Assembly: GCA_000493965.1 (NCBI GenBank) | Contig: AWNV01000046.1 | Location: 1-26,426, forward strand | Source of the DNA: Candidatus Aminicenans sakinawicola JGI OTU-1 | GTDB lineage: Bacteria; Acidobacteriota; Aminicenantia; Aminicenantales; Aminicenantaceae | Reading direction: 5' to 3' | Length of the DNA: 26,426 nucleotides | Part shown: positions 8,051-15,903 of the stretch, piece after piece | Layout: every line of letters begins with the position of its first letter | Position numbering within the stretch: position 1 is the stretch's first letter | Notes under the pieces: generated by a model | What the model saw: the letters and a program-made list of their open reading frames with translations, nothing else | Database searches by the model: none | Told to the model about the DNA's origin: nothing | Program-made: the position numbers and the translations under genes

Positions 8051-8824
8051 CTACCCGGCCAAATCTTCTTCTGTTTTTTTTCTTTTCTTTTCTTTCTTTC
8101 TTCCAACAAAGAAAGCAATAAGAATGCTCAACCCATAAAGAGCAAGCATGGGGACAGCAACTATGCTCTGAGTAACCATATCCGGAGTAGGAGTGATTAT
8201 TGCAGCAATGACGAAAACACCCAGCACTGCATATTTAAAGTTTTTAATCATCCACCGACTTGTTACTAACCCAATTTTTGAGAGAAAAAACACGAGAGTT
8301 GGCAGCTCAAAAACTGCTGCTATTCCCAAAAGAACGCGCAGAGCAAGACTGAAGTATTTATCGACTGTAATAACGGGTTCAAAACCAGCTCCCATATTTA
8401 TAAAGAATCGGCAGGCCCATGGGAAAACGAGGAAATATCCAAATAGAGCCCCGAGCACAAAAAAGAAAGAGGTAAAAAACACAAAAGGAATAACATACTT
8501 TTTCTCTTTTTTGTAAAGTCCTGGAGCTATAAAATACCAGATCTGAAGGAAGATAAAAGGAGATATAAACAGGATAGCCGCTAAAAAGGAAACTTTTATA
8601 TAGAGCATAAAAGGAGAGGTCAGGGTAGTGTAGGCTAACTTTTTCCCCTCAGGAAGAAATTTTGTAACGGGCAGGGCGAGGATCTTATAGATGTCTTTAC
8701 TGAAAAACCAAGCTGGGATAACAGCCGCGATCACGGCAATGAAAGAATAAAATATTCTTTTCCTCAGATCTTCGAGATGTTCAAGGAAGGTCATTCCATC
8801 AGGAGATTTTTTCCCCTTCCTCAT
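8051..8824 (-). CDS. tatC: Twin-arginine translocase subunit TatC
   Basis: 257 aa, normal size for TatC, the multi-spanning receptor that recognises twin-arginine signal peptides. The N-terminal MTFLEHLEDLRKRIFYS (from residue 11) is the conserved TatC opening, followed by the periplasmic-loop block TTLTSPFMLYIKVSFLAA, and six hydrophobic segments ending in ALYGLSILIAFFVG and a Lys-rich cytoplasmic tail. ATG at 8824 overlaps the end of tatA by 26 nt. The Met at 8794 is an alternative start, placed just before the conserved block; neither has an ideal ribosome site. Together with tatA it would export folded proteins such as the GH109-like product of this window, which bears an RR signal. Confidence 0.96.
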   Translation of the reverse strand: MRKGKKSPDGMTFLEHLEDLRKRIFYSFIAVIAAVIPAWFFSKDIYKILALPVTKFLPEGKKLAYTTLTSPFMLYIKVSFLAAILFISPFIFLQIWYFIAPGLYKKEKKYVIPFVFFTSFFFVLGALFGYFLVFPWACRFFINMGAGFEPVITVDKYFSLALRVLLGIAAVFELPTLVFFLSKIGLVTSRWMIKNFKYAVLGVFVIAAIITPTPDMVTQSIVAVPMLALYGLSILIAFFVGRKKEKKRKKTEEDLAG

Positions 8825-9077
8825 TATCTTTTTCGTCCTTATGAATTTCTTTTTTTACATCTTTTTCAACTTCGTTAATTTCCTCTTTAATATCTTTGAA
8901 TTCTTCAGCCTGGATTTCTTCTTCAATTCTTTCCTTGATTTCGTCAGAAGTTTTCCGGAATTCTCTGAGGGCTCTTCCTAAGGACTTCCCGACTTCAGGA
9001 AGTTTTTTTGGTCCAAAGACAAGAAGTGCAATAGCAAGAATAACAATTATTTCCGGAAATCCAATGCTTCCAAACAT
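8799..9077 (-). CDS. tatA: Twin-arginine translocase TatA/TatB family protein
   Basis: 92 aa. One N-terminal membrane helix (IGFPEIIVILAIALLVFG, 5-22), the invariant FGPKKLPE hinge, the amphipathic helix VGKSLGRALREFRKT, then a long Glu/Lys-rich charged tail. TatA forms the pore-like assembly recruited by TatC. Only one TatA/B-type gene accompanies tatC here, as in minimal TatAC systems where it can serve both roles. It is the first gene of the minus-strand operon; a strong promoter-like sequence lies 42 nt upstream. The ribosome site is weak (AAAAAAGAAA before the ATG). Confidence 0.94.
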   Translation of the reverse strand: MFGSIGFPEIIVILAIALLVFGPKKLPEVGKSLGRALREFRKTSDEIKERIEEEIQAEEFKDIKEEINEVEKDVKKEIHKDEKDNEEGEKIS

Positions 9078-9118
9078 TTTCTTTTTTAGCGGTTATTATT
9101 AAGTGTTATTGCTATGAA

Positions 9119-9147
9119 AATATATCCGTTTGCCCTGGATAAGTCAA
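9119..9147 (-). promoter_or_regulatory. Sigma-70-like promoter of the tatA operon
   Basis: On the minus strand TTGACT (9147-9142) and TATATT (9124-9119) are separated by exactly 17 bp, each one substitution from consensus. Initiation near 9112 would give a leader of about 35 nt before tatA. It lies back to back with the promoter of the S41 protease gene. Confidence 0.72.
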
Positions 9148-9154
9148 CCTATAC

Positions 9155-9183
9155 TTTACAATTCTTATAGGCTCTGGTAGTAT
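9155..9183 (+). promoter_or_regulatory. Probable promoter of the S41 protease gene
   Basis: TTTACA (9155-9160) and TAGTAT (9178-9183) are 17 bp apart. The -35 has one mismatch and the -10 two. The ATG at 9203 is only 19 nt after the -10 box, so the leader would be very short; the GGGAAG at 9195-9200 is a weak ribosome site within it. Confidence 0.5.
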
Positions 9184-9202
9184 TTACACCCTGGGAAGTA
9201 CG

Positions 9203-10780
9203 ATGAAAAAAAGAGCAGCCCTTTTTCTTATTTTATTCTTTGCACTCGTTGTGCTTTTTACTTGGGAAGAGGATGTGTGGACTCAATCCTTGAAGAAAAT
9301 ATATTCTATTAGCTCGTTGATTCAAGAGAATTATTTCAAGGAAATTGACAATGAGGAGCTAGTTAATTCTTCAATTAAAGGGATGCTTCAGACTTTGGAC
9401 CCGCATTCTTATTTTCTTGATCCTAAGAATTTTTCAACCATGAAAGAGGAATATAAAGGGAAATATTGTGGGTTGGGTATTATGATTCAGAAACAGGAGG
9501 ATCGTATAGTTGTTATTACTCCTATTGAGGGGACCCCCGCCTACAGGCTTGGCATTCAGGCAGGTGATATTATTACACATATCAATGGAGAAAGCACAAA
9601 AACCATTTCAAGCTTTGAAGCAATGCAGAAACTGAGGGGCCTTAAGGGAACTGAAGTCAACATCACGATAGTGCGGGTTGGGCTGGATAAAGCACTGGAT
9701 CTGACAATAATTAGAGAAGAAATACCTCTCCACAGTGTTCCTTATGCCTTTATGATAAAGGGCGATATCGGATACATTTCTATACGAAATTTCGCAGAGA
9801 CCACAACCAGAGAATTTGAAGAGAAGATGGAATTCCTTAAAAAACAAGGGATGAAGCAGCTAATTCTTGATCTAAGATTGAACGGCGGCGGGACTCTCGC
9901 CCAGTCAATAGAGCTTTCTGACGAATTTTTACCCAAGGGATCTCTCATAGTTTCAATCAAGGGAAGAAAACGATATTACAACAGTGCATTCTATGCCAGA
10001 CGTGATAATCAATATGAGGATATACCACTTGTGATTTTAATAAACGAAGGGACTGCCAGTGCTCCTGAGATTGTCAGCGGGGCCGTTAAGGATAACGATC
10101 GAGGGTTAATTGTGGGTGAGAATTCCTGGGGAAAAGGACTTGTTCAAACGCTTTTTCCATTATCTCCGAATTCTGCGATTGCCTTGAGTACAGCTAAATA
10201 TTTTACGCCAAGCGGGAGGTCCATCCAGAGGGATTATTCAAACATTGAAGACTATTTACTGTTCAAAAACAATGTCCCTGAGGAAAAAAGAGAAGTGAAG
10301 TATACCGCAAAAGGAAGAAAGGTTTTAGGACAGGGAGGGATATCTCCGGATTATAAGGTTGAATTCACATACAAGCTACTGACCTCTAAACTGCTGTTTA
10401 AGGGAGCATATTTCTCTTATGTAAGAAAGCTTGTAAACAAGAAAACCCCTTTAGCAAAACGCATGATCTTCCCTGGTGAACAAGTATTGTTAATTAATGA
10501 TTCCAGTACAAAAAAAACAGTCACCAGAAATTTTAATATAGATTCTGAAGTATTGGACGATTTTAAATTTTATTTAAAAGAAAACAAGATTTCATATGAT
10601 TCAGATGAGTTTGAAAATGCTCAAACGGAGATAAAGAGGGAACTCAAGAGGGAAATTTTTACATTCCTCTGGGGAATTGACGAGGGGATGAAAGTTTTCC
10701 GCAAGAGCGATCCCTTGATATTGAAGGCAATAGAATATATGCCGGAAGCCGAGACCCTGGTAGCAGATAAAGGAATGTAA
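9203..10780 (+). CDS. ctpA: S41 family C-terminal processing peptidase (CtpA/Prc-like)
   Basis: 525 aa. CTPs are periplasmic or membrane-tethered serine proteases that trim or degrade envelope proteins. An N-terminal hydrophobic segment (RAALFLILFFALVVLFTW, 4-21) anchors or exports it. Then come the MLQTLDPHSYFLDPKNF block, a PDZ domain at about 85-170 (GLGIMIQ, EGTPAYRLGIQAGDIITHIN), DLRLNGGGTLAQS, and the catalytic dyad Ser286 in EGTASAPEIVSGAV with Lys311 in WGKGLVQT; the 25-residue spacing equals that in E. coli Prc. The ~120-residue C-terminal region after TAKYFTPSGRSIQRDY contains a GQGGISPDYKVE block and a helical tail. The gene stands alone between divergent tatA and the repeat preceding rpiB. 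Confidence 0.93.
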   Translation: MKKRAALFLILFFALVVLFTWEEDVWTQSLKKIYSISSLIQENYFKEIDNEELVNSSIKGMLQTLDPHSYFLDPKNFSTMKEEYKGKYCGLGIMIQKQEDRIVVITPIEGTPAYRLGIQAGDIITHINGESTKTISSFEAMQKLRGLKGTEVNITIVRVGLDKALDLTIIREEIPLHSVPYAFMIKGDIGYISIRNFAETTTREFEEKMEFLKKQGMKQLILDLRLNGGGTLAQSIELSDEFLPKGSLIVSIKGRKRYYNSAFYARRDNQYEDIPLVILINEGTASAPEIVSGAVKDNDRGLIVGENSWGKGLVQTLFPLSPNSAIALSTAKYFTPSGRSIQRDYSNIEDYLLFKNNVPEEKREVKYTAKGRKVLGQGGISPDYKVEFTYKLLTSKLLFKGAYFSYVRKLVNKKTPLAKRMIFPGEQVLLINDSSTKKTVTRNFNIDSEVLDDFKFYLKENKISYDSDEFENAQTEIKRELKREIFTFLWGIDEGMKVFRKSDPLILKAIEYMPEAETLVADKGM

Positions 10781-10815
10781 GGGCAGTTGGATTTCAATGA
10801 GACCAAACTACTTTT

Positions 10816-10891
10816 AAGGATTCCTTGGAGAACGATTATAGCTGGTTTTAGTTGTAATAATTTGTCAGCAATTTTTATGAATAATTCAGGT
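10816..10891 (+). repeat. Dispersed 5'-UTR repeat, copy B (upstream of rpiB)
   Basis: Positions 10856-10891 match 51-86 at 35 of 36 bases. The upstream part (AAGGATTCCTTGGAGAACGA at 10816-10835) also has counterparts, reverse-complemented, next to copy C: TGGAGAACGAT is shared exactly, and a second similar block with AAGGATTTCTTGGATAACGA lies further away there. The repeat ends immediately before the Shine-Dalgarno sequence of rpiB, so it is probably part of the promoter or leader of the rpiB operon. No other obvious promoter is present in the 123-nt gap after ctpA. Confidence 0.75.
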
Positions 10892-10903
10892 TAGGAGGGC
10901 ATT

Positions 10904-11356
10904 ATGAATATCGCACTAGCCTCTGATCATGCAGGACTTGAGCTAAAAAACGGGGTTATTGCATATCTAACTGAAAGAAGGATAACACACAAAGATTTTG
11001 GCTGCAGCCCTGGTGAAAGAGTGGATTATGTGGATTACGCTGAAAAAGCTATAAATGAAATGATTCGGGGCAACTTTGACCGTGCTATTCTCATCTGCGG
11101 CACAGGCCTTGGAATGGCTATAGTCGCTAACAAGTTTAAAGGTATTAGGGCAACCCCCTGTTATGATGAGTATATGGCGGAGATGAGTAGGAGTCATAAC
11201 AATTCAAACTGTTTGACTCTGGGGGGAAGAGTTCTCCCCTTGGATGAGGCTGTTCACATAGTCAGCATTTGGCTTGACACCGACTTTGATAAGGGCAGGC
11301 ATCAAAGGAGGATCGAAAAAATCCTCAAGTTAGAAGAGAGAAATTTTAAATCCTAG
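10904..11356 (+). CDS. rpiB: Ribose-5-phosphate isomerase B
   Basis: 150 aa, the usual length. RpiB interconverts ribose 5-phosphate and ribulose 5-phosphate. Motifs: ASDHAGLELK (6-15), ICGTGLGMAIVANKFKGIRA with the catalytic Cys65, and SRSHNNSNCLTLGGRVLP with His98. Start is fixed by TAGGAGGG at 10892-10899. It opens an operon that goes on to the SHMT-like gene, purD and purE, consistent with feeding ribose 5-phosphate into PRPP and purines. An allose- or galactose-6-phosphate isomerase (LacAB-like) is less likely because the Cys and the context point to RpiB. Confidence 0.93.
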   Translation: MNIALASDHAGLELKNGVIAYLTERRITHKDFGCSPGERVDYVDYAEKAINEMIRGNFDRAILICGTGLGMAIVANKFKGIRATPCYDEYMAEMSRSHNNSNCLTLGGRVLPLDEAVHIVSIWLDTDFDKGRHQRRIEKILKLEERNFKS

Positions 11357-11382
11357 AGAATTTCATGAGAGGAGTTAATACA

Positions 11383-12819
11383 ATGTCTTCATTTTATGAA
11401 AAAATCAAATCATTATCTCAAAGAATTGAGGAAAATAATTACTGGAGGCAGAGTGAATGTTTTAACCTTATTCCTTCAGAATCTACTCCATCACTATTAG
11501 TAAAAATGTGTGAAATTTCCGATCCCTCTGGACGGTATGCAGAACACAGGACAATGAAAGGAAATGAAGTCTATTTTTATCAAGGAATAGATCTTATTAA
11601 AGATGTTGAGGAGGAGGCGAAAGCTGAGATCAGGCGTTTCTTTGGATGCAGCGAAGTGGAATTAAGGCCTATAAGCGGGCAGATGGCAAACGAGGTAGTA
11701 TTCAAGGCTATGGTTCGATTCCTTAATCGCAATCGTCCCGAAGGACAGCCCATGAGAAAGATGAAGCTGGTCATGAATAACGATTTGACCAAGGGCGGTC
11801 ATCTTAGCTCTCAACCTATGGGGGCTCTTTTCAATTATGTAACTGAAAATCCGGATACAGGAAGGGAAAATGTTATAAATTTCCCTGTTTTAAAGGAAAA
11901 TCCTTACAAGCCAGACCTTGAGAAACTTGGCGAACTTGTGGAATTCTACAAACCTGAACTTATTATATTTGGCAAAAGCATGTTCATTTATCAGGAACCG
12001 GTAAGCTTTGTTTATAACCTGGTTAAGGACTGGGAAATCAAACCTGTTATCATGTATGATATGGCACATGTTTTAGGGCTATACGGAGCATTTCAGAAGC
12101 CTCTGGAAGAAGGAGCTAATTGTGTAACCGGGAGTACACACAAGACCTTTTTTGGCCCTCAACGAGGCCTGATTATAGGCAATTTCCCAAAAGGCAGCCC
12201 TTTGCGCAAATTGTGGCTGGACATAAGAAGCAGAGCATTTCCGGGTTCAACAAGCAATCATCACCTCGGTACACTGCTTGCTCTTCTGATGGCTGCCTAT
12301 GAAATGAACGAATTTAAAGAAGAATACCAGGAAAAAGTCTGCGACAATGCCAAGGCTTTTGCCCGCGCCCTGAAGGATAAAGGAATTCCAGTTGAAGGAG
12401 ATGAAGCAGATGGTTTCACAGAAACCCATCAAGTTCTGATCCGAATCAAAGAATTTGGCCCTGGAATGGAAGTTGCCCGCCGTCTTGAAGAGAACAACAT
12501 CCTGATTAATTACCAGGCACTACCGGATGATGAAACTTTCCTTACTCCGAGTGGGATAAGGATGGGAGTTCAAGAGATGACACGTTTCGGGATGAACAAG
12601 GAAGATTTTGACGTCCTCTCAGGCTTGATTGCGGATGTTGTTATAAAAAACAGAAATGTCAAAGAGGAAACGAAAAAATTCCGCCAGAATTTCCTCCAGA
12701 TGAAATTCTGTCTCCCTTCAGAGAGAGCAATCCCTATCGCCTCGAAAATAATAAAGAGTCTTCTCCGCTGTCCAGGTTTAATAGAGGAATTAGTCAAAAA
12801 CTTAGGAAATAATCAATAA
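11383..12819 (+). CDS. Serine hydroxymethyltransferase-like PLP enzyme, divergent
   Basis: 478 aa against ~415 for ordinary GlyA. Fold-type I PLP enzyme: DMAHVLGL (226-233) supplies the PLP-binding Asp226 and His229, and GSTHKTFFGPQRG has the Schiff-base Lys254, closely matching the TTTTHKTLRGPRGG of SHMT. The N-terminal NLIPSESTPS (28-37) also matches SHMT. However the tyrosine-rich EGYPGKRYYGG block is replaced by GRYAEHRTMKGNEVYFYQG, and FPGLQGGP by FPGSTSNHHLG, with a C-terminal extension. Location between rpiB and purD argues for glycine and one-carbon supply to purine synthesis. Start at 11383 follows GAGAGGAG at 11367-11374; the upstream ATG at 11365 lacks a site. Classical SHMT, 2-methylserine-type or another aldolase activity cannot be told apart from the sequence alone. 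Confidence 0.78.
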   Translation: MSSFYEKIKSLSQRIEENNYWRQSECFNLIPSESTPSLLVKMCEISDPSGRYAEHRTMKGNEVYFYQGIDLIKDVEEEAKAEIRRFFGCSEVELRPISGQMANEVVFKAMVRFLNRNRPEGQPMRKMKLVMNNDLTKGGHLSSQPMGALFNYVTENPDTGRENVINFPVLKENPYKPDLEKLGELVEFYKPELIIFGKSMFIYQEPVSFVYNLVKDWEIKPVIMYDMAHVLGLYGAFQKPLEEGANCVTGSTHKTFFGPQRGLIIGNFPKGSPLRKLWLDIRSRAFPGSTSNHHLGTLLALLMAAYEMNEFKEEYQEKVCDNAKAFARALKDKGIPVEGDEADGFTETHQVLIRIKEFGPGMEVARRLEENNILINYQALPDDETFLTPSGIRMGVQEMTRFGMNKEDFDVLSGLIADVVIKNRNVKEETKKFRQNFLQMKFCLPSERAIPIASKIIKSLLRCPGLIEELVKNLGNNQ

Positions 12820-12882
12820 TCCCGTTTTTATTGACGGTTAACCCCTTTTTTGCCAAAATGATTGAGGGAAGAGGAAATTAAA

Positions 12883-14160
12883 ATGAAAATAATGATTGTA
12901 GGGTCTGGAGGAAGAGAACATGCTCTTGCCTGGAAAATAGCTCAGAGTCCCCGGCTAAAAAAACTTTACTGCGCTCCGGGTAATCCCGGAACCATGAGCA
13001 TCGCAGAAAATGTTCCTTTGAATGCTGATGATATTAATGGTCTTGTAGATTTTGCTTCTCGTATAAAAATTGATCTGACAGTTGTTGGGCCAGAGCTTCC
13101 ATTAACTCTCGGGATCGTAGATGCATTTGAAAAGAAAGGCTTGAAAATTTTTGGGCCCAGGAAGAATGCTGCTGAGCTTGAGGGGAGCAAAGTATTTTCC
13201 AAACAGTTTATGGATCGCCATAAAATTCCAACAGGAAAGTACAAAATTGCAGAATCACCCGGGCAGGCAAAAAAGATTTTAGCTTCAGGGGACATACCTT
13301 TTCCTCTGGTTGTTAAGGCAGACGGCTTAGCAGCAGGAAAAGGGGCTATAATATGCAGGAACAAAAAGAAGGCCGAAGCGGCAGTGGTTACTATAATGGA
13401 GGAAAAGAAATTTGGTGATGCAGGCAAAAAGATTGTCATTGAGGAATTCTTGAGAGGGAAGGAGGCTTCATTTATCGTTGTAACAGACGGTGCAAAGCTC
13501 TCTCCTTTTGTAACAACTATGGATCACAAGTCTGTTTTTGATGGAGATAAAGGGCCTAATACTGGTGGTATGGGCGCAATCTCTCCGTCCCCCTTTCTTG
13601 GCCAGGAAATGTTTAATGAAATTCTCAAGAGCATTATTTTTCCCACAATCACTAGAATGCTTGAAGAGGGAAGAAAATATATGGGTGCCCTTTATGTAGG
13701 TTTAATGCTGACTGAAAAAGGCCCTAAAGTCCTTGAATATAATTGCCGTTTCGGGGACCCGGAGACTCAGCCTCAGATGCTCAGGATGAAGAGTGACCTT
13801 GTAGATGTCCTTCTTGCATCAGTAGAGGGAAATGTCGTAAAAAATGAAGTTGAGTGGAGCAATAAACCTTCTGCTTGTGTCATTGTCGCTTCTGGAGGAT
13901 ACCCCACAAAATACGAGAAAAATAAGAGGGTTGAAGGTTTAAAAGAAGCCTCGGAAATTTCCGGGGTCACAGTATTCCATGCAGGAACAAAGCTAGAAAA
14001 GGAGAAATGCTATACCAGCGGAGGAAGAGTACTGGGAGTATGTGCGTCTGAAAAAACATTGAAAGAAACCATGGAGAAGATTTACGATTCCATTTCTAAG
14101 ATTTATTTCGAGGCTATGCATTACCGCCGTGACATCGGGGCCAAAAGAGAGGAAATTTGA
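12883..14160 (+). CDS. purD: Phosphoribosylamine-glycine ligase (GARS)
   Basis: 425 aa, normal length. PurD joins glycine to phosphoribosylamine with ATP, the second step of purine synthesis. N-terminal GSGGREHALAWKIAQSP and YCAPGNPGT, ATP-grasp motifs VVKADGLAAGKGAI and IEEFLRGKEASF, the DGDKGPNTGGMGAISPSP signature, and EYNCRFGDPETQ are all present. Start at 12883 has GAGGAAA at 12871-12877; an in-frame TTG at 12862 would add seven unconserved residues. It follows the SHMT-like gene by 63 nt, and its TGA overlaps the purE start. Glycine for the reaction could come from the preceding gene product. Confidence 0.97.
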   Translation: MKIMIVGSGGREHALAWKIAQSPRLKKLYCAPGNPGTMSIAENVPLNADDINGLVDFASRIKIDLTVVGPELPLTLGIVDAFEKKGLKIFGPRKNAAELEGSKVFSKQFMDRHKIPTGKYKIAESPGQAKKILASGDIPFPLVVKADGLAAGKGAIICRNKKKAEAAVVTIMEEKKFGDAGKKIVIEEFLRGKEASFIVVTDGAKLSPFVTTMDHKSVFDGDKGPNTGGMGAISPSPFLGQEMFNEILKSIIFPTITRMLEEGRKYMGALYVGLMLTEKGPKVLEYNCRFGDPETQPQMLRMKSDLVDVLLASVEGNVVKNEVEWSNKPSACVIVASGGYPTKYEKNKRVEGLKEASEISGVTVFHAGTKLEKEKCYTSGGRVLGVCASEKTLKETMEKIYDSISKIYFEAMHYRRDIGAKREEI

Positions 14161-14651
14161 TGAAAGTCGCAATTTTTTTAGGAAGCGAATCAGACTTTGA
14201 TGTCGTCAAGGACGCCTTGGGAGTCTTGAGAGAATTTGAAGTTCCTTTTGAATTGGAAATTACCTCCGCTCACCGCTCGCCTGAGAGGACAGTCAAACTT
14301 TTAAAATCTTTTGAGAAAAAAGGCGTAGAAATATTTATAGCTGTGGCAGGAAAAGCAGCTCACTTGGCTGGTGTGGTTGCTGCTCATACAACACGACCGG
14401 TCATCGGTGTCCCTGTAGAAGGGGCAACACTAAACGGCCTTGATGCTCTTCTTTCGACTGTCCAGATGCCAAGAGGAGTCCCTGTGGCTTGTATGGGGCT
14501 TGGGAAATCCGGAGCCTTAAATGCCGTCCTTCTGGCAATCCAGATTTTGGGCCTTAAAGACAATTCGTTAGCATTCAAAATGAAGGAATATAGAGAAAAA
14601 ATGGCCCGTAAAGTCGATCTGAGCTCCAGAAAAATTAAGGAAAAGATGTGA
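14160..14651 (+). CDS. purE: PurE: N5-CAIR mutase or AIR carboxylase
   Basis: 163 aa. PurE forms CAIR in purine synthesis. Motifs: FLGSESDFDV (6-15), TSAHRSPERT with the catalytic His, AGKAAHLAGVVAAHTTRPVIGVPV, GLDALLSTVQMPRGVPVA and NAVLLAIQIL. The SAHR sequence favours class I (N5-CAIR mutase, working with PurK), but AGKAAHLAG and the GATLNGLDALLSTVQMP block differ from the usual class I text, and no purK is in the window, so class II (direct AIR carboxylase) stays open. ATG at 14160 overlaps the purD stop (TGATG); GAGGAAA in the end of purD serves as ribosome site. Confidence 0.93.
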   Translation: MKVAIFLGSESDFDVVKDALGVLREFEVPFELEITSAHRSPERTVKLLKSFEKKGVEIFIAVAGKAAHLAGVVAAHTTRPVIGVPVEGATLNGLDALLSTVQMPRGVPVACMGLGKSGALNAVLLAIQILGLKDNSLAFKMKEYREKMARKVDLSSRKIKEKM

Positions 14652-15898
14652 CTTCTTTTTCTATTCAAAGCTTTGGCTGCCGTGTAAATCAAGCAGAAGC
14701 TTTTTTGTGGGCAGATGAATTCCAGAAGAATGGCTTACGCTACAAAGAAAATCCTTTTAAGAGCGATTTTGTCCTGTTAAACACGTGTACCATCACAAGC
14801 CGCGCTGATAGAGATGTAAGAAGTTTTATAAGGAAAATTTCCCGGTTGAACCCAAAAGCTCAGTTGATTCTCACGGGGTGCTATGTTGAACGTGCACCTG
14901 AAGAGCTGCGTAATTTGCCTCTGGTCTCGCATATCTTTTCCAACAAAGAGAAAAACAGCCTGGCGGAAAAGGTTCTTTCTCATGTAAACTCAAGGGAAAA
15001 GATTTCTAACCGACTTTATCGTTCTCGAGCTCTTGTTAAAATACAGGACGGGTGTGATTTTAGATGTGCCTTTTGTATTATTCCCAGCGTAAGGGGAAAG
15101 AGCATTAGTACTGAAAAGGGAAAAATTTTATATCTGGTCAAGAAATACACAGAAGAGGGTTTTCGGGAGATTGTTCTTACAGGCATCCATCTGTGTCTTT
15201 ATGGGTTTGACCTAAAGCACAAAAGCTCTCTCTTGGAATTGCTAAAAGAGATTGAAGCGTTAGAAGGCCTTGGGAAAGTCAGGTTGAGTTCCCTCGACCC
15301 CAGGCTTTTAAGCCATTCCTTGCTTGCACATATTACATCAAGTAAAAAAATATGCCCGCACTTTCACCTTTCTCTTCAGCACGGTTCGGATAATATTATC
15401 CACCGCATGGGAAGAAAAGTCGATGTGGCACATTACAGGAAGATTATAACGTATTTACGGCAAGCTTTGCTCGCAGCATCTATTGGAGCAGATATCATAG
15501 TAGGCTTCCCTGAAGAAACAGAGGATGATTTTGAGAAAACCTACATTTTTTTAGATCAATCACCTTTGACTTATTTCCATGTGTTTCCATACTCTCCCCG
15601 ACCGGGAACTGAGGCGTCAAAATGGCCCCAAGTGAAAGATAAAGTAAAAAAAGAAAGAGCAGGACTGTTGAGGAGACTATCTGCGGAAAAAAATACCCGC
15701 TTCCGTCATATTTTCCTTGGAAAGGAATTCGATGCTGTTGTGATAAAAAAGGAAAACAGTGCAGCTCAGGTATTGACTTCTAATTATTTTAAGGTTTTTA
15801 TTCCTTCATGCCCTGTGAGAGAAAAGGAAGAAGTCAAAATTAAAATAACAGATGTAAATAGTAAAGAAACCAGAGGGAAGATAATCAACGCAGGTTAA
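14648..15898 (+). CDS. mtaB: tRNA-t6A37 methylthiotransferase MtaB
   Basis: 416 aa. MtaB adds a methylthio group to t6A37 of tRNAs reading ANN codons. Three cysteines of the N-terminal UPF0004 domain hold one cluster: Cys11 (FGCRVNQAEA), Cys47 (NTCTITSRADRDVR) and Cys78 (LTGCYVERAPEEL). The radical-SAM cluster is Cys136-x3-Cys140-x2-Cys143 in VKIQDGCDFRCAFCIIPSVR, the MtaB rather than MiaB wording. A TRAM-like domain closes the protein (about 345-416). It starts with GTG overlapping the purE stop (GTGA), with AAGGAAAA upstream. Five bases separate its stop from mutL. One tRNA that would carry this modification in many bacteria reads ANN codons; the tRNA-Arg(TCT) downstream reads AGA. Confidence 0.93.
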   Translation: MTSFSIQSFGCRVNQAEAFLWADEFQKNGLRYKENPFKSDFVLLNTCTITSRADRDVRSFIRKISRLNPKAQLILTGCYVERAPEELRNLPLVSHIFSNKEKNSLAEKVLSHVNSREKISNRLYRSRALVKIQDGCDFRCAFCIIPSVRGKSISTEKGKILYLVKKYTEEGFREIVLTGIHLCLYGFDLKHKSSLLELLKEIEALEGLGKVRLSSLDPRLLSHSLLAHITSSKKICPHFHLSLQHGSDNIIHRMGRKVDVAHYRKIITYLRQALLAASIGADIIVGFPEETEDDFEKTYIFLDQSPLTYFHVFPYSPRPGTEASKWPQVKDKVKKERAGLLRRLSAEKNTRFRHIFLGKEFDAVVIKKENSAAQVLTSNYFKVFIPSCPVREKEEVKIKITDVNSKETRGKIINAG

Positions 15899-15903
15899 TT
15901 AAT

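Noticed and set aside
8050..8118. Longer N-terminus for the P-loop kinase
   Set aside because: It overlaps tatC by 68 nt and codes for a Lys/Arg-rich stretch that is the out-of-frame reading of the tatC tail.
12862..12882. TTG start for purD
   Set aside because: It adds seven unconserved residues; ATG at 12883 has GAGGAAA and matches the usual PurD N-terminus.
12966..13439. 157-codon minus-strand open frame inside purD
   Set aside because: Antisense shadow of conserved purD; no motifs or ribosome site.
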